The translations under genes and the position numbers were made by a program. A stretch of 31,264 nt of DNA from contig LLCB01000482.1 in NCBI GenBank assembly GCA_001414345.1, positions 1 through 31,264 of the forward strand, given 5' to 3'. The notes below the pieces were generated by a model. The model saw only the letters and a list, made by a program, of their open reading frames with translations, searched no databases and was not told where the DNA came from. Shown one piece after another: positions 1 to 11,253 of the stretch. Within the stretch, counting starts at the first letter, position 1; each line of letters opens with the position of its first letter. Origin of the DNA: Hymenoscyphus infarciens (Eukaryota; Ascomycota; Leotiomycetes; Helotiales; Helotiaceae).

Positions 1-559
1 ATTCTAGCCTAGTAGTAGTATTATACTAATAACTAGTATATCTTTTTTATACTTAGGTAAGTACTAGATACTTAGTTATAGACTTCTTAGATTAGTTTTA
101 TATAGAGTTTAGTATTCTTTTAAATATAAAGTCGATTCTTAAAGAGTAGTAAATTATCTAGTAAGATAGAGTATCTATTTAGAAGTTTATAACGTTCTTT
201 CTAAAAAGAGTATAGGTTATCTTCTTTTAACTTCTAAATTATATTTAAACTTAACTCTAAAATAATATCTATTATATTAAGAGATATAGACTATTCTTAT
301 AAAAAGATCTAAGTAAGTTTAATATTAATTTAAGAGTCTAACTAATTAGGTCTTAAAAGAGTATAAGAGTAGCTATCTAATTTAGCTTAATTATAGGTTT
401 TTAGGTCTTATTTATATTAGGTTAATATATTTACTTTTTAATTACTTTTCTTAGATATAAATTAGATCTAAAAGTTAAAGTCTAATAAAAACTCTATCTA
501 TTAGACTTACTTAGTTATAAGTAGCTTAGTTATTATAAAGTATTTTAATAATCTATAGT

Positions 560-1700
560 TTAAATATATGTTAATACACTTTTAATATAATATAAGTTTA
601 AGGTACTATTTCTTAAAAGCTTCTATAATAGTAGATAGTTCTTTGTTATAGATCTCCTAATTTAATTTATAGCTAACTAGGACGTATAAGTAGAACTTAA
701 TAAGGTATTAAAGGCTATTATATTATTATAAGAATATACTAGCTATTACTCTTTTTAAAGAGTCTATTTCTACCTTTATATTATAATTAAGGTTAAAGTA
801 GTATAAGGTTTATATAGTAAGTAGCCTAGTTCTTAGTACTTTAAAGACTTTATTATATTTAGATATCTATAGAAACGGCTTTATAGAGTGTATTATTATA
901 GTTAGAGGTTTAGCGATTTTAGTATAACTTTTAATAAATTATTTATAGAATTCTATAAACCCTAGATAAGACTTTATACTTATTATAGTATTAAGTTAGA
1001 CTTAGTTTTATAAAGGCTCTACTTTTTTAGAGTTAACTTCGAGTCCTTTTATAGTTAAGATAAATCCTAAGTATTTAATTCTAGTAATACTAAATTTACT
1101 TTTCTTAATATTTACTTAAAGTCTTACTTTTTAAAGCTAATTTAAAACCTTTCTAATCTATTTCTTATATTCTTTAATAGTATCTAAATAAATTAAAATA
1201 TTATTTAAGTAAGTAATATAAAAGTCGTCTAAATAGTTAATTAAGACGTTGTTTATATAATATTAATAGATAGTAAAGCTATTATAAAGTCTAAAAAGAA
1301 GGACCTTATATTTATATATACTATACCTAGTTTTAAATATAGTTATCTCTTCTAATTTAGAGTTTATTTAAATATAATAGAAAGCTTATCTAATATCTAA
1401 TTTAGTAAAGATTTTAGCTATTCTTATCTTAGAAAGAAGCTTATTAATATAAGAGATTAGGTAAGGATTATTTTAGGTTAGAGTATTTAGCTTTTTATAA
1501 TTAATATAAAACTATAACTTATTACTATTAGCCTTTTTAATAAAGAGTACTAAAGAGGTAAAAGAGCTATTACTATTAATAATAAACCTCTTATCTAGAT
1601 TCTCTATAAGATACTCCTTTATAGCTTTAAGCTCTATAGTTAACTATTAATATAGAGGCGAAAAGGAGTTAGAAAGTAGCTTATTTAAAGTAATCTTATA
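560..1700 (-). pseudogene. Gypsy pol fragment: reverse transcriptase and RNase H
   Basis: On the minus strand the reverse transcriptase starts with a stretch resembling the Gypsy N-terminal segment (FIINSNSSFTSLVLFIKKAN, about 1,590-1,530). It continues through FTKLDIRQAFYYI (about 1,410-1,370), where the first catalytic Asp survives. The catalytic YLDD box at 1,200-1,211 reads YLNN, because both Asp codons changed GAT/GAC to AAT, a C-to-T change on the other strand. RNase H follows with SFLGFIEFYKXFIKSYTKIA (about 950-880), the usual connection-domain motif, and a later NKELSTIIEAFKK segment. Stop codons interrupt all of it. The loss of both YLDD aspartates alone would abolish polymerase activity. 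Family assignment is firm; exact boundaries are not. Confidence 0.85.
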
Positions 1701-2639
1701 GTTATATTCTTAGTAAAGAGAGAGCTTATTAGAAGCTACTTTTAAGAATACGTCTTTATAAGATAAGTAATACTTTAAAAGTTAGGTCTATATTAGAGCT
1801 CTTATCTTATTATTATCTTAGAGAGAGGCTGATCTCTTATTAATAACCTAATCTAGCTTATAAAGGCTTATTATATAAAATTCTAAATTAAGCTATTTTA
1901 TATTATAATATATTACGTTTATACTTATTTTATAGATAAAGGAGTATAGAGTCTAGCCTTTTAAAGCTATACTAGTAGTTTATAAAAGCTTTAAACTAAA
2001 GTTAGATATTAAAATTTTAAAAGGTGTTATTATAGATAGAAATAATAGCTTAGCTATATTTATAAGTCTACCTTTTTTACGTCTTTCTTATTATTAGATA
2101 GTATATTCTCTTTAATTTATATCTAACTAGTAATTTAAAAAGGGTTTCTAGTTCTAGCTAAAAAGAGAAAGTAAAATTTCCTTACTATAGTAGAGAGTTA
2201 GAAGGTAATTAGCTAGCTAAATAATCTAGCTCTTTAAGAGGTTAAAGAGGACTTTAAAGTAGTTTAACTATTTATTATTAATAATTAAGTCTTACTATCT
2301 AAGGTCTAAGATAATAAAGAAGTAGTTAAGAATATAACGTTTATTAATATTTAGATATAGTTATATAAACTAATTTACCTAGCTTTTAATACTATTATTA
2401 TATCTATAAATAGATACTATATATAGTAATCTCTAAATCTTTAAACCTATTAACTTAGATAAGTATAAGGCTAGGAACTAATTTAGAAATAGGTATCTAT
2501 TTACTCTTATATCTACTAAAGCTTATATTTTAATACTATATCTCTATATACTAAGAGTAGTATTTATAAGGAATTATTTTCCTCTTATAAGCTTAGAAAG
2601 ATTAAGTCTAGCTAAATTATATTTATATAAGCTTAAGAA

Positions 2640-3900
2640 GGAATTTTTACTTAGGCCTCTTTGTTTTCCTCCTAGCTTAGCTTAGAGTTAAAGTACTCTT
2701 TAAAAGGTTATTCTTCTTTAGGTTAATTATCTATCTTATTAATAGTAAGAAGATTAAAGTAATTAGGTTTAAAATACCTAAGCTTACTATAATAGTAATA
2801 ATTTATATTAGTAAAGACTTGGTTTATTAATATAGTCTTTGATTTTTTACTAATAGAAAATAGTCTAAGAGTTTATAAAATCTTCTAAGATATAGGATTA
2901 AGTCTATATAAAGGTAAGAAGGTTTTTAGAGTAGAGCTAGAAGAGAATTAAAAAGTACTTATCTTTTTAAATAATAAAGTTATACTAATTAGTTTAGCTA
3001 TAGTACTAGTTATAAATAACTCTATATTTTAGCGTTTCTCTTTATCTAAGGCTAAAAGATATACTACTATCTTATTAAAATTATAATTCTAATCTCTCTT
3101 AGCTAAAGCAAAGCTACTTTAAAGCTATAACGTAATCTTATTCTATATTAAGTAGAATCTTTCTAACTCTAGTATTCTCCTAAGTATAGCTATACTTAAG
3201 AAGTATACTCTAAAATCTAAAAAAGTTTCTTCTATATAACCCTTTTTACCTATTTATAGAGCTTAAAATTTATTTTAAGTATCCTCTTTCTTATAACTAG
3301 TTAGGAAGTAGGAATTAAGGAGTTTAATTATATCTTATTAATCTTTAAAGACTATATTACCTATATCTAACTTATATTAAGGCTCTAAGTAGTTCCTAGT
3401 AAGTTTTATAGTCGTTCTCTAAATAAAAGCTTTATAAGTTTTAAGTATATAGTAATAGTTAGTGTTTACTTAGAGTCTATTATATATAGATATCTTCTAT
3501 TACTTATAAGTAGGTAAAGTACTATTATCTAAAGGTTTAATTTTCTTTATAATTTTACTTTTAATAGATTAAAGGGCTTTTAAGGTACTTTTAGGTTATA
3601 GATATAAAGATAAAGAAGGAATATTAAGAGTAGAGTCTTACCTCTAATAATAGTTTAAAGAGATAGAAGAAGGTGTTTATATAGGTTAGATAAGACTTAG
3701 ACTATAGTTGTTATTTAGTAGTTATTAACTTATTTACTATACTAGGTCTAATAATTAAGTAATCTAATTATCTTACTTTAAAATTTTCTATTCTTTTTCT
3801 TAATCCTTAGCCTCTATAGCTTAGATTATACTCTATATCTTATCTATATTAGAGAAGTCTTATTAATCTCTCTAGCTTCTTAGTATAAGGCCTTTACCTT
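2640..3900 (-). pseudogene. Gypsy gag fragment with RIP-erased zinc knuckle
   Basis: On the minus strand at 2,800-2,759 a fourteen-codon segment has the exact spacing of a retroviral-type CX2CX4HX4C nucleocapsid knuckle, but all four metal ligands read Tyr (YYYYSKLRYFKPNY). Cys TGT/TGC to TAT/TAC and His CAT/CAC to TAT/TAC are the single transitions expected from RIP. Upstream (about 3,240-3,020) lies a degraded block with the run ILELERFY that also occurs, diverged, at about 18,230-18,430 on the same strand, so at least two copies of this gag family are present. The start codon and capsid boundaries cannot be fixed. Confidence 0.7.
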
Positions 3901-3930
3901 TATTATTCTTAAGCTTTTTAGTATTCTTAG

Positions 3931-3944
3931 GGCTATGATACTAA
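3931..3944 (-). promoter_or_regulatory. possible retroelement primer-binding site
   Basis: The minus strand reads TTAGTATCATAGCC, close to TTGGTATCA-type binding sites for the 3' end of initiator tRNA-Met, with G-to-A as expected from RIP. It sits between the gag remnant and the LTR-like region to its right, the correct place for a minus-strand element. If real, the 5' LTR would span about 3,947-4,935. This is inference from a short match. Confidence 0.3.
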
Positions 3945-4096
3945 GTTAAGAACCTTTTAGTAGAGGCTTAACTTTATTATTTAAAGAGAGGCTCTACGCT
4001 TAGAAGTAGAGCTTAGGAGAGATCTAGAGTTGCTCTAGATTCTAATATATTAAATATTAAATTAGAGAGGGAGGTAAAAGAGGCGATTTAGGAGTT

Positions 4097-4935
4097 TTCT
4101 AGATAACTGTTTATATTATCAACTATCTGAATTATATATAGTAATTTCTATATAAAGAGGGTTATTAGGATTCTTAAGAATACTTAGTATATTCTAATCC
4201 CTTAATATATAAAACACGATTTTTACTAGCTATTTATATAGATACTAAACCCTAGTGTTACTAGCTATTTAGGAGATCTCTAGAATCCTAGCTATTTAAG
4301 GATATATTATTATAGTCTAATTAAAGGCTGAATCGAAATTGAAATAAAAAAAGCGATAATAAGCTTAAAAGAGATATTATAAAGGCTATTACCGACGAAG
4401 AAGAGTTATTATTTTTATATAATAGTACGAAATATATATAACTATAGTAGAGGTATATAGGAGTACGTATAGTAAAATAATATATATAGATACTAGGTAC
4501 TAATATAGAAGAAAATAATAACTATCTCTCTACTATACCGAATATAAACGTCTATATATAAGAAGGTTAGAAGCTTCTAAGTTCTAATAATAATAATAAC
4601 TAAGCTCTACTTAATATAGCTAATACTAAACAATAAGAGCTAAAAAGCTAAATATATAACCTCTAATCCTTTGAAAAGCTAAACATCTAATATCTAAACC
4701 TTAATCCCTTTTATATATAAATATTAGATATTAATACCTTTAGCACTTTACTCGTATAAGTATTAGTTATTCGTAATCTCGGCTCTAGAGGTATTAGAGG
4801 TATCAGCACTACTTAGAGGTATTAGTAGTTTCACGAATGCTAATAATTCAGAATAGTGTTATTATATAATAATCTAGCTATTATATGATAATCTAGAATA
4901 GCGTGCTATCACAAGTATAGACCTTATAAAAGAGT
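4097..4935 (-). repeat. composite LTR/leader repeat, copy A (matches 19,441-20,240)
   Basis: This block aligns with 19,441-20,240: both share a left segment of about 320 bp, then a ~480-496-bp LTR-like unit, then about 18 bp (TATAGACYTTATAAAA). After that similarity stops. Each copy lies immediately upstream, on the minus strand, of a related gag-like sequence, so the block is best read as part of the 5' LTR or leader of one retroelement family. Most copy differences are C/T or G/A. Confidence 0.65.
4418..4913. repeat. LTR-like unit with 12-bp inverted ends, copy A
   Basis: This is a 496-bp unit whose left end TATAATAGTACG and right end CGTGCTATCACA become perfect 12-bp inverted repeats (TGTGATAGCACG...CGTGCTATCACA) if RIP transitions are allowed for. 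The TG...CA ends fit a solo LTR. A TATA-like CTATATATAAGAAGG lies inside on the plus strand. Near the right end a short duplication of ATAATCTAG makes this copy about 20 bp longer than copies B (14,088) and C (19,746). No convincing target duplication is visible here, as expected if it moved as part of the larger repeat. Confidence 0.6.
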
Positions 4936-6429
4936 TCCTTAGACCCGGGTTTAAAGAGAAGTTAAGGCTTTCCCTTAGCCTTAGCTAATAGCCTTAGGTC
5001 CTTCTTATTTATAAGCTTATAAAAGAGTAAATAGAATTATATCTTTACCTTCTTATATTTATAGTTCTCTAACTCTAGAAGTATATTAAAGTAGAAGAAG
5101 CGAAGGTAGTATACTATAAAGTCTTTATAGCTAGTATAAGCTATAATTAGCTAAGCTAGGACCTCTCTTAGTAGCTTAAGGGTTCTAGGCTTTAAGGACT
5201 AGGAAGTAAGACCTAGCCTCTTATAGGTGTTTAGGAGCGTAGTCTACTAGAGTTAATTTATAAGCTTAATTCCTATCTTCTTAGCCTTATAATTAAGTAT
5301 AGTAGTATAAAGTAAAGAGTAGGAGCTAGGAGGAGGAGTTAAGCGAGCTACTTTCTTTATAGCTTAGTTAGCTATTATATTACTATAGATTCCTATATAA
5401 CTAAGGTACTATCTTATTTAAATTTTCTTAAAGTATAGCTAAGTAAAGTTAAAAACCTTATTAAAGGTTCCTTATAATATACTATAAGACTAGTAAATTA
5501 GTTAGAGTATAGCTTTAAGGTTATTAAAGTAAATCTAGTATTTTATAGCTAAGAACTAAAAAGGAGATCTAAGAGCTAGTTTAAAGCTATATAAGGCAGC
5601 TTTCGCCTTTATATTATAAATTTCTAAGGTTTTACTAAAAGAGAAGAGCTTTATATTTAATATAACCTCTCCTCTTATAAGGCATATACCTCTACTAATA
5701 CTTTTATTATCTAAGTAAGAGCTATTAGTAAATATAACTAAGTTTATAAGAGAGACTAAGGTAAGGAATTTAAGGAATTTAGCTTTATAGGATTCTTTAT
5801 TACTATTAGAGCTTAGGTCTACTACTTTAAAGAGATAGGTTTATTAGTTAAAACCTCTATTCTATAAAAGGTCTTAAATTAGATTAATTTCTTCTAAAAG
5901 AGAGAGAGGTTAAGAGGACTAGTAAATAAGCCTAGCCTTTAAGTAAGGGTTATTTAGGTATTACTTAAGTAGGTAAGCTAAGTTAAAACGTTAAGTTTTA
6001 GCTTTAAAGGCTCTACTTTTAGTAATAAGAGTAATCTTAGTAGCTAATAAGCTAGATTCTATAAGGAGTACTAAGGTAGAGATGGTTTTATAGACTAGGA
6101 AGATAATTCTAGTATACTTTATAACTACTCTATCTAAGAGTATTAGGTAATAGCTAATCTAGTTATTTATAGAGCTTATACTACCTATTTTCCTTATCTA
6201 GCTTAAGTACTAGGTCTTATATCTAAAGTAGGTAATTAAAAGGATATAAGCTATAGTAGCTTATTTTAGAAGATATAGAAGAGATCCTCTTACTATATTT
6301 ATTATACTTTTAAGAGTATTAGCTATAAATATAGCTTTACTAGCTATTCTTTTAATATAGCTATAAAAAATAAGATAAGAGTTAAAGAAGATATTAAGCT
6401 ATTAAAGCTCTTTTATAAGCTCTATTATC

Positions 6430-6790
6430 TTTCCTTTAACCATAATAGAAGGAGAAGGTCGAATCCCTCTTTCTTTTTACTTTCTTTTATAAAAGAAGTA
6501 GATAAGTTCTAACTTTTTAGTATTAAAGGTAATACTCTTATCTATACTCTACTTAAGTATACTAGTTACTTATTCTATAAATAGCATAATATTCTCTACT
6601 TTTAAGAGTCTAGAAGTAAGTAGTCTAATATTATTAGTATAGCTAAATCTCTATACTACTAGAAGTAAGCTAACTCCTAGTCTAAATAGAGGTTAGATAT
6701 ATAGTATAAAAAGGATTAGTAAGATAGGTAAGCTTTAAGAGAGGCTATATTTAAGCAAGGTAACGTCTCTTATCTCTCTATTAAGCTTTA
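6430..6790 (-). pseudogene. Tad1-like LINE reverse transcriptase core
   Basis: On the minus strand the segment at about 6,745-6,690 reads SLPILLILFILYI in the position of the LINE motif QGSPLSPILFLLYI. About 50 bp further the polymerase box reads FSYTNNIRLL at 6,645-6,622, which corresponds to FSYADDIRLL with both Asp changed to Asn and Ala to Thr. About 40 codons later the segment ELIYFYKR resembles the KTELIHF motif after the thumb. All changes from consensus are single transitions. The copy must be inactive. Confidence 0.75.
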
Positions 6791-8169
6791 CTTTTATAGA
6801 TCTATTAGTTAAGAAAGAGGAGACTTATTCTATAAGATAGTATAGCTATTCTTACTCTCTAAGTCTTTTAATTAAGTAGCTAGAGAGTACTATATTAAAG
6901 GCCTCTTTAATATTAAGTATAAGAAGAGAGGCTTCCTATTTATCTATAAGAGCTAACTTAATATTAAAGGTAAGGTAGGTAGTAAGGTTTATAGTAGCTC
7001 TTAATAGAAGAGTGTTAAACTAGTTCTATTCTAGAATAGTGTGTTTAATAGTTATTTAAGAGACTTACTTAGTAAAAAGCCTTTTAAGCTCTTTTCTAAG
7101 AACTAAGAGTAGTATAATTAGCTAGTATATTTAAGAGGAAGATTTATCTTTCTTATTAGGCTTTAGAATAATAGTAATAATAGTAGTATAAAAGATCTTT
7201 AAGTAAAAGCCTATCTTAATATAGCTTTTAAATAAAGAGAGAATAAGACTTAATATTTATAGCTAAGCTACTTTAAAAACCTCTATTATAAGCTTATCCT
7301 TCTCTAATATAGTTAAAGCTTTATTAAGGATTAATTCCTTAACCTTATATAAAGTAAGGTTAGCTTATAAGAGAGACTAGAAAGCAGTAGTTAAGGTATT
7401 AAATAGAATATCCTTAACCTTAGCCTTATTTATAAGTAGCTCTTATACTAGGATCTTTTACTTTTCTTAAGTAGTAAAGCCTAATTAGCTTACTAAGTCT
7501 TTTAAGAGTAGGGACTTATAAACTCTAGTACTCTAGTACTACTTATAAATCTTAAAAACGTCTTTACTTCTTATTACTTTATTAATTAGACTATAAAAGT
7601 ATTCTTTCTTTACTTTTTAGATCTCTTATCTTAAACTTTTATAAAGAAACTTTATAGCTTATAGGTTTATCTTACGTCTTTATACTTACCTAGTTTTAGT
7701 AGCTACTATCTAGTACTCCTTATTCTACTAGAGGTATCTAAATCTATAACTAAGTTCTTACTTAGTACTATAAAGATATATACTATATACGCTCTTAGTA
7801 ATACATTCTACTAAAGCTTCTAATAAATTAGAGTTTAGTTACTTTATAAGTTTTAATAGCTATTATATTTTAAGCTTACTTTAAAGAATTACCTTGAAGG
7901 TTTTAGTATTAAAAGTACTAAGCTTTAAAAGCAGGTTCTTCTCTATTAGATTTCCTATATATAAGAGCTAAGTAAGAAGTAAGAGGTAATCTAAGCTATA
8001 CTTAAATAAGAGGTCTACCTTAGTAGAGGCTCCTCTTTAGAAGAGGTTACTAGAGTAAAAGGTAAGGTTTAGAGTATTACTAAGATTATATATTTATATC
8101 TTAGGAGAGGTTATAAGTTATAGTCCTCTATCCTCTACCTAGCTAATAAGTAGAGAGGCTTATATGTTT

Positions 8170-8420
8170 TCTTAGCTAAGGAAGTCTAGTTATTAGAGCT
8201 AGCTCTTTAAATTTAAGTCTCTAGTTATAAGAGTATTTATAGTATAAATATATTCTAAGTTAAGAATAAGGCTAATAGCCTCCTTAGCGCTCTTAGCGCC
8301 TAGGGGAGTATTATATATATTAAGGATATATAGTAGAGGGCCTTAAAAGAGTATAATCTTAATATAAATAAGGTCTTAGTAATTAAGTAAGAGTACGATT
8401 AGTAATTATTAGCTTAAAAG
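8170..8420 (-). pseudogene. Tad1-like LINE endonuclease fragment
   Basis: On the minus strand a run reading LLYILNIYNTPLGAKSAKEA (about 8,320-8,260) is followed by TLITRDLNLKS (8,235-8,204). This is the Tad1-type apurinic endonuclease arrangement, in which an IxNxYNxP strand precedes the catalytic GDxNLHHxxW motif. The Gly before Asp reads Arg and the His pair is degraded. It sits upstream of the reverse transcriptase, as in ORF2 of LINEs. Confidence 0.65.
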
Positions 8421-10250
8421 AATGTCTACCTCTTTCTATATAAAAGTAAGTATTTAAGAGAGGTCCTTGTTTTAGTTATAAATAAGTGAAAAGTAGATGT
8501 AGTTTAGGTAGTGTCTTATAATTTAATAGTTAATCTCTCTTTAGTAAATATATAGTTCTTATATAAGAACTATATCTACTTATCTAGAGTAAGTAAGTTA
8601 GAGAGTAAGCTTCTAGTACTTACTAAACTTATATATATTAATTTATAAGACTTAGAAATAGTATTATTTAAAAGGTTCTTATCTACTTATAAGAGAGAGA
8701 GATTAGAGTAGGTGTTAGAGCTCTTAGGTTAAGAGATAGAGTATAAAGGTAGAGAGGAGGTAGTATTTAGAATAGCCTCCTTACTTAGCTAAGAGTCTAA
8801 AAGAGAAGAAGGAGTAGTAGAATAGTCTATTTCTATATCTATAAAGCTATAAAGTAAATCGTCCTCTTTTCTTAGTTATTCCTTAAAGTATACTTATTAA
8901 ATAGATCTTATATTCTCTACTAAAGGCAGAGGTTTAATAGCTTTTAGCTAGAGTTAATACATAATATTATCTAAGGTATAAGGACTATTATAGTATAGAT
9001 ACTTTAATCTATATTAAGAATACTTAATATACTAAGAGTAGAGGTCTTCTAAGTAATTTATACTACTATAGAGGTAGTATTATTAGCTTTTATTATAATT
9101 CTAAGTATTATACTATTACTAGTACTTTAAGTACTAAATTATAGTAGACTTCTTTAGAAGGTACTTAAAGTAGACTCTACTACCTAGAATTAAGGTTATG
9201 TTTAAAATAGTAGAGGAGCCTCTTACGTCCTCTTCTTTAAAGAAGGTAATCTAAGTAGTATAGAATAGGTTATTTAAGAGGGAGCTAGTAGCTATATAAA
9301 CTCTTATAGAGTTAGCTCTAATTCGTTCCTTAATTACTAACGCTACTACTTTAAGAGTAGTAAGGGCTAGAGTAGATTAAATTACTCCTACTTAAGTAAT
9401 CTAGACAGATTCTACCTTCTAAGGAATGTCTAAGATATAGAAAGCTATCTAGTCTTATAGAAGCTCTATTCTAGTAGTACTAAAAAGAGTTTATATACTA
9501 GCTTTTTTTACTAGAAGAGATTATAAAGCTTCTTTATCTTTAGAGATAATAGTAAAGCTAGAATTAACTAAGAGTACCTTATATACTAGGTCTTTATATT
9601 CGATTCCTAGGTTATAAAGTACTAGGAAGATAGCGTAGGTAGAGTAGACTCTGTTTAAGGAGTTAGGTAGGATTTAGATAAAGAGTCTAGGTCTCTTATT
9701 CTTATTCTTCTAAATAAAAGAGAGAGAGTAGAGTAGGGTAGTTATTATTATTATTATCTTCTTTAAGGACTTAGTAGTTTAAGGTATCTTTTTAAGTGCT
9801 AAGGTATCTTTAGTAGTCTATATATAGGAAATTTTTCTTATAGTATTTAAAAAGGAGAGAAGGGTTAGAGAGGGCGTAGTAGCGTTCTTATACCCTAAGT
9901 AAGTGTTATAGGCTAAAGGAAGAGGAGGTAAGGTCTTCTTAGTATATACTTTATAGTAGGAGAGGCTAAGATTAGTAACCTAGGTATAGAAGGTTTAAAG
10001 AAGAGGTAAGAGATTTAAAAGAGTACTATTAAGAATAGTGTTTAAATAATAGTCTATAGCTTCTCTAATACCTCTAAAGAAGGTTTAGGTTATAATATCT
10101 TATTTAAGAGACCTAGAAGTCTTAAAGATAAAGCGTTATTAAATAGCTATAATAAAGGGAATTAAGTAAACCTTCTCTCTCTTTACACCTCTTTTTAGAG
10201 ATATAGGCGAGAATAGAGAGCCTCCTAGAAGGGACTCTATAGAAGGAATT

Positions 10251-10840
10251 TCACTTCTTAATCGAGTATAAGTAAGATTAGGTGTTTTAGACTAAAAAAT
10301 TTAGTCTCTGAAAAAAGGTATAAGCTTACTCTCTTAATAATATATATAAGAAAGAAGAGAGTAGATTATATATACGTATATATAATAAAAGCTCTTAAAC
10401 TCTAATAATAGATTACTCTCTCTATTATTTATATATAAGATAAACTCGAATCTATCTCTTAATTCTTAATACTTAAAGGCGCGCTTACTTTATATAGGTT
10501 ATATAATATCTCTATAGCTAAGAAAAGATATAAGCTAAAAGTAGATAGTAGAAAGGTAGTTTATAAGTATTAAGCTTTAAAAGATATAAGAGAAGAGAGA
10601 GTAGAGAAGAATCAAGTAGTAAATATAAGAAATATAAGAATTATAAGAACTTAGAAGTTAAAATAGAAGCTTATTTTTAAGTAGCTTTTAGAAAAGGTTT
10701 CTAGAATAGAAGAACATAATAATTAGATATTTAGATTATAGAAATATAATAGTTATAGATTTCTCTTTAATTTATTTAGATTTAGTATCTAATTTTCGCC
10801 TAAAAGTGGTTATATTACTAGTTTTATTATATTATACTCC
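10251..10840. other. unclassified AT-rich repeat remnant
   Basis: No intact ORF is present. Visible structure: a GACTAAA-AAA-TTTAGTC hairpin at 10,290-10,306, and a pair of imperfect inverted arms (about 10,338-10,368 and 10,411-10,440, sharing TATATATAA and AGAGAGTA) around an AT-repeat core. From about 10,540 to 10,800 the plus strand has a Lys/Glu-rich broken frame reminiscent of the charged C-terminal tail of pogo/Fot-type transposases, but I cannot confirm that. Confidence 0.4.
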
Positions 10841-10871
10841 CTTACCTAATACGCGAAGCGGATTAGGTGAG
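10841..10871. repeat. 31-nt hairpin at the AT/GC boundary
   Basis: Two 14-nt arms (CTTACCTAATACGC and GCGGATTAGGTGAG) flank a GAA loop, with two mismatches, one of which fits a RIP transition. It lies exactly where AT-rich sequence gives way to balanced DNA, so it may be the terminal or subterminal structure of the adjoining transposon remnant. Confidence 0.55.
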
Positions 10872-11253
10872 CGGGTGGTCCGAGCGATTACAACAAATAA
10901 AGGCTTAGTTAGTTTTCGAAGAGAGACGGAAAAACTCGCGAAGGGTGTCACAAAAGCAAACAGAAACACGTAATAATTGCAACCAAACGTTTATATAGAT
11001 TTAAATATTTATAACATTGTTCACTATTCACATTAACCCCCAAGACCGACGGCCGATATCTCCCAATCCGGGGGATGATTCGCTAGAAAACAAGAGAAGC
11101 CTAAAAGAAAATCATTGTATTCCCCGGGTATTTTGATTCTCTCGCTCGCGCCCTAAGTCTATGATAAACCCCGGCATGCATTATTTGATGTACCCCATCT
11201 ATTCAAAGACCCTTTTCATTACCACAGACATATCGCGCAAATCCTTGCTAAAT
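10872..11253. other. balanced-composition intergenic DNA downstream of the GPI-protein gene
   Basis: No gene or recognisable repeat was found. This is the 3' flank of the minus-strand gene ending at 11,254. No canonical AATAAA is visible on the minus strand close to the stop; the nearest A-rich candidate is the AAATAATG about 70 bp downstream, so the polyadenylation site is not assigned. Confidence 0.5.

Larger units (their letters stand above)
1..3945 (-). mobile_element. RIP-degraded Ty3/Gypsy retrotransposon, internal region (truncated by window start)
   Basis: Read on the minus strand, this stretch translates piecewise, with many stops, into the gene order of a Ty3/Gypsy element: gag with a CCHC zinc knuckle (about 3,700-2,750), reverse transcriptase (about 1,690-1,050), RNase H (about 1,000-600), then presumably integrase running off at position 1. 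A possible primer-binding site for a tRNA-Met-like primer (minus strand TTAGTATCATAGCC, 3,931-3,944) lies upstream of gag. Seen directly: CpA and TpG are almost absent, TpA is dominant, and Trp, Gln, Cys and His codons are replaced by stop or Tyr codons. Known: this is the RIP pattern of Pezizomycotina. Inferred: an inactive copy. The protease and integrase were not individually identified. Confidence 0.85.
4940..10250 (-). mobile_element. RIP-degraded Tad1-like LINE (non-LTR retrotransposon)
   Basis: The minus strand carries, from high to low coordinate, an unassigned ORF1-sized region (about 10,200-8,700), an AP-endonuclease segment (8,235-8,207 and around), and a reverse transcriptase segment (about 6,790-6,430). 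About 1.5 kb follows, where Tad1 elements carry RNase H, though I could not recognise that domain by motif. No LTRs are apparent. The order matches Tad1-clade LINEs of filamentous ascomycetes. The 3' end abuts LTR/leader copy A near 4,935. Stop codons occur throughout. Both ends are estimated from where recognisable sequence stops. Confidence 0.75.

Noticed and set aside
10841..10871. Helitron 3' terminus (hairpin near the end)
   Set aside because: No CTRR end follows at the expected distance, and no Rep/helicase remnant was recognised nearby.
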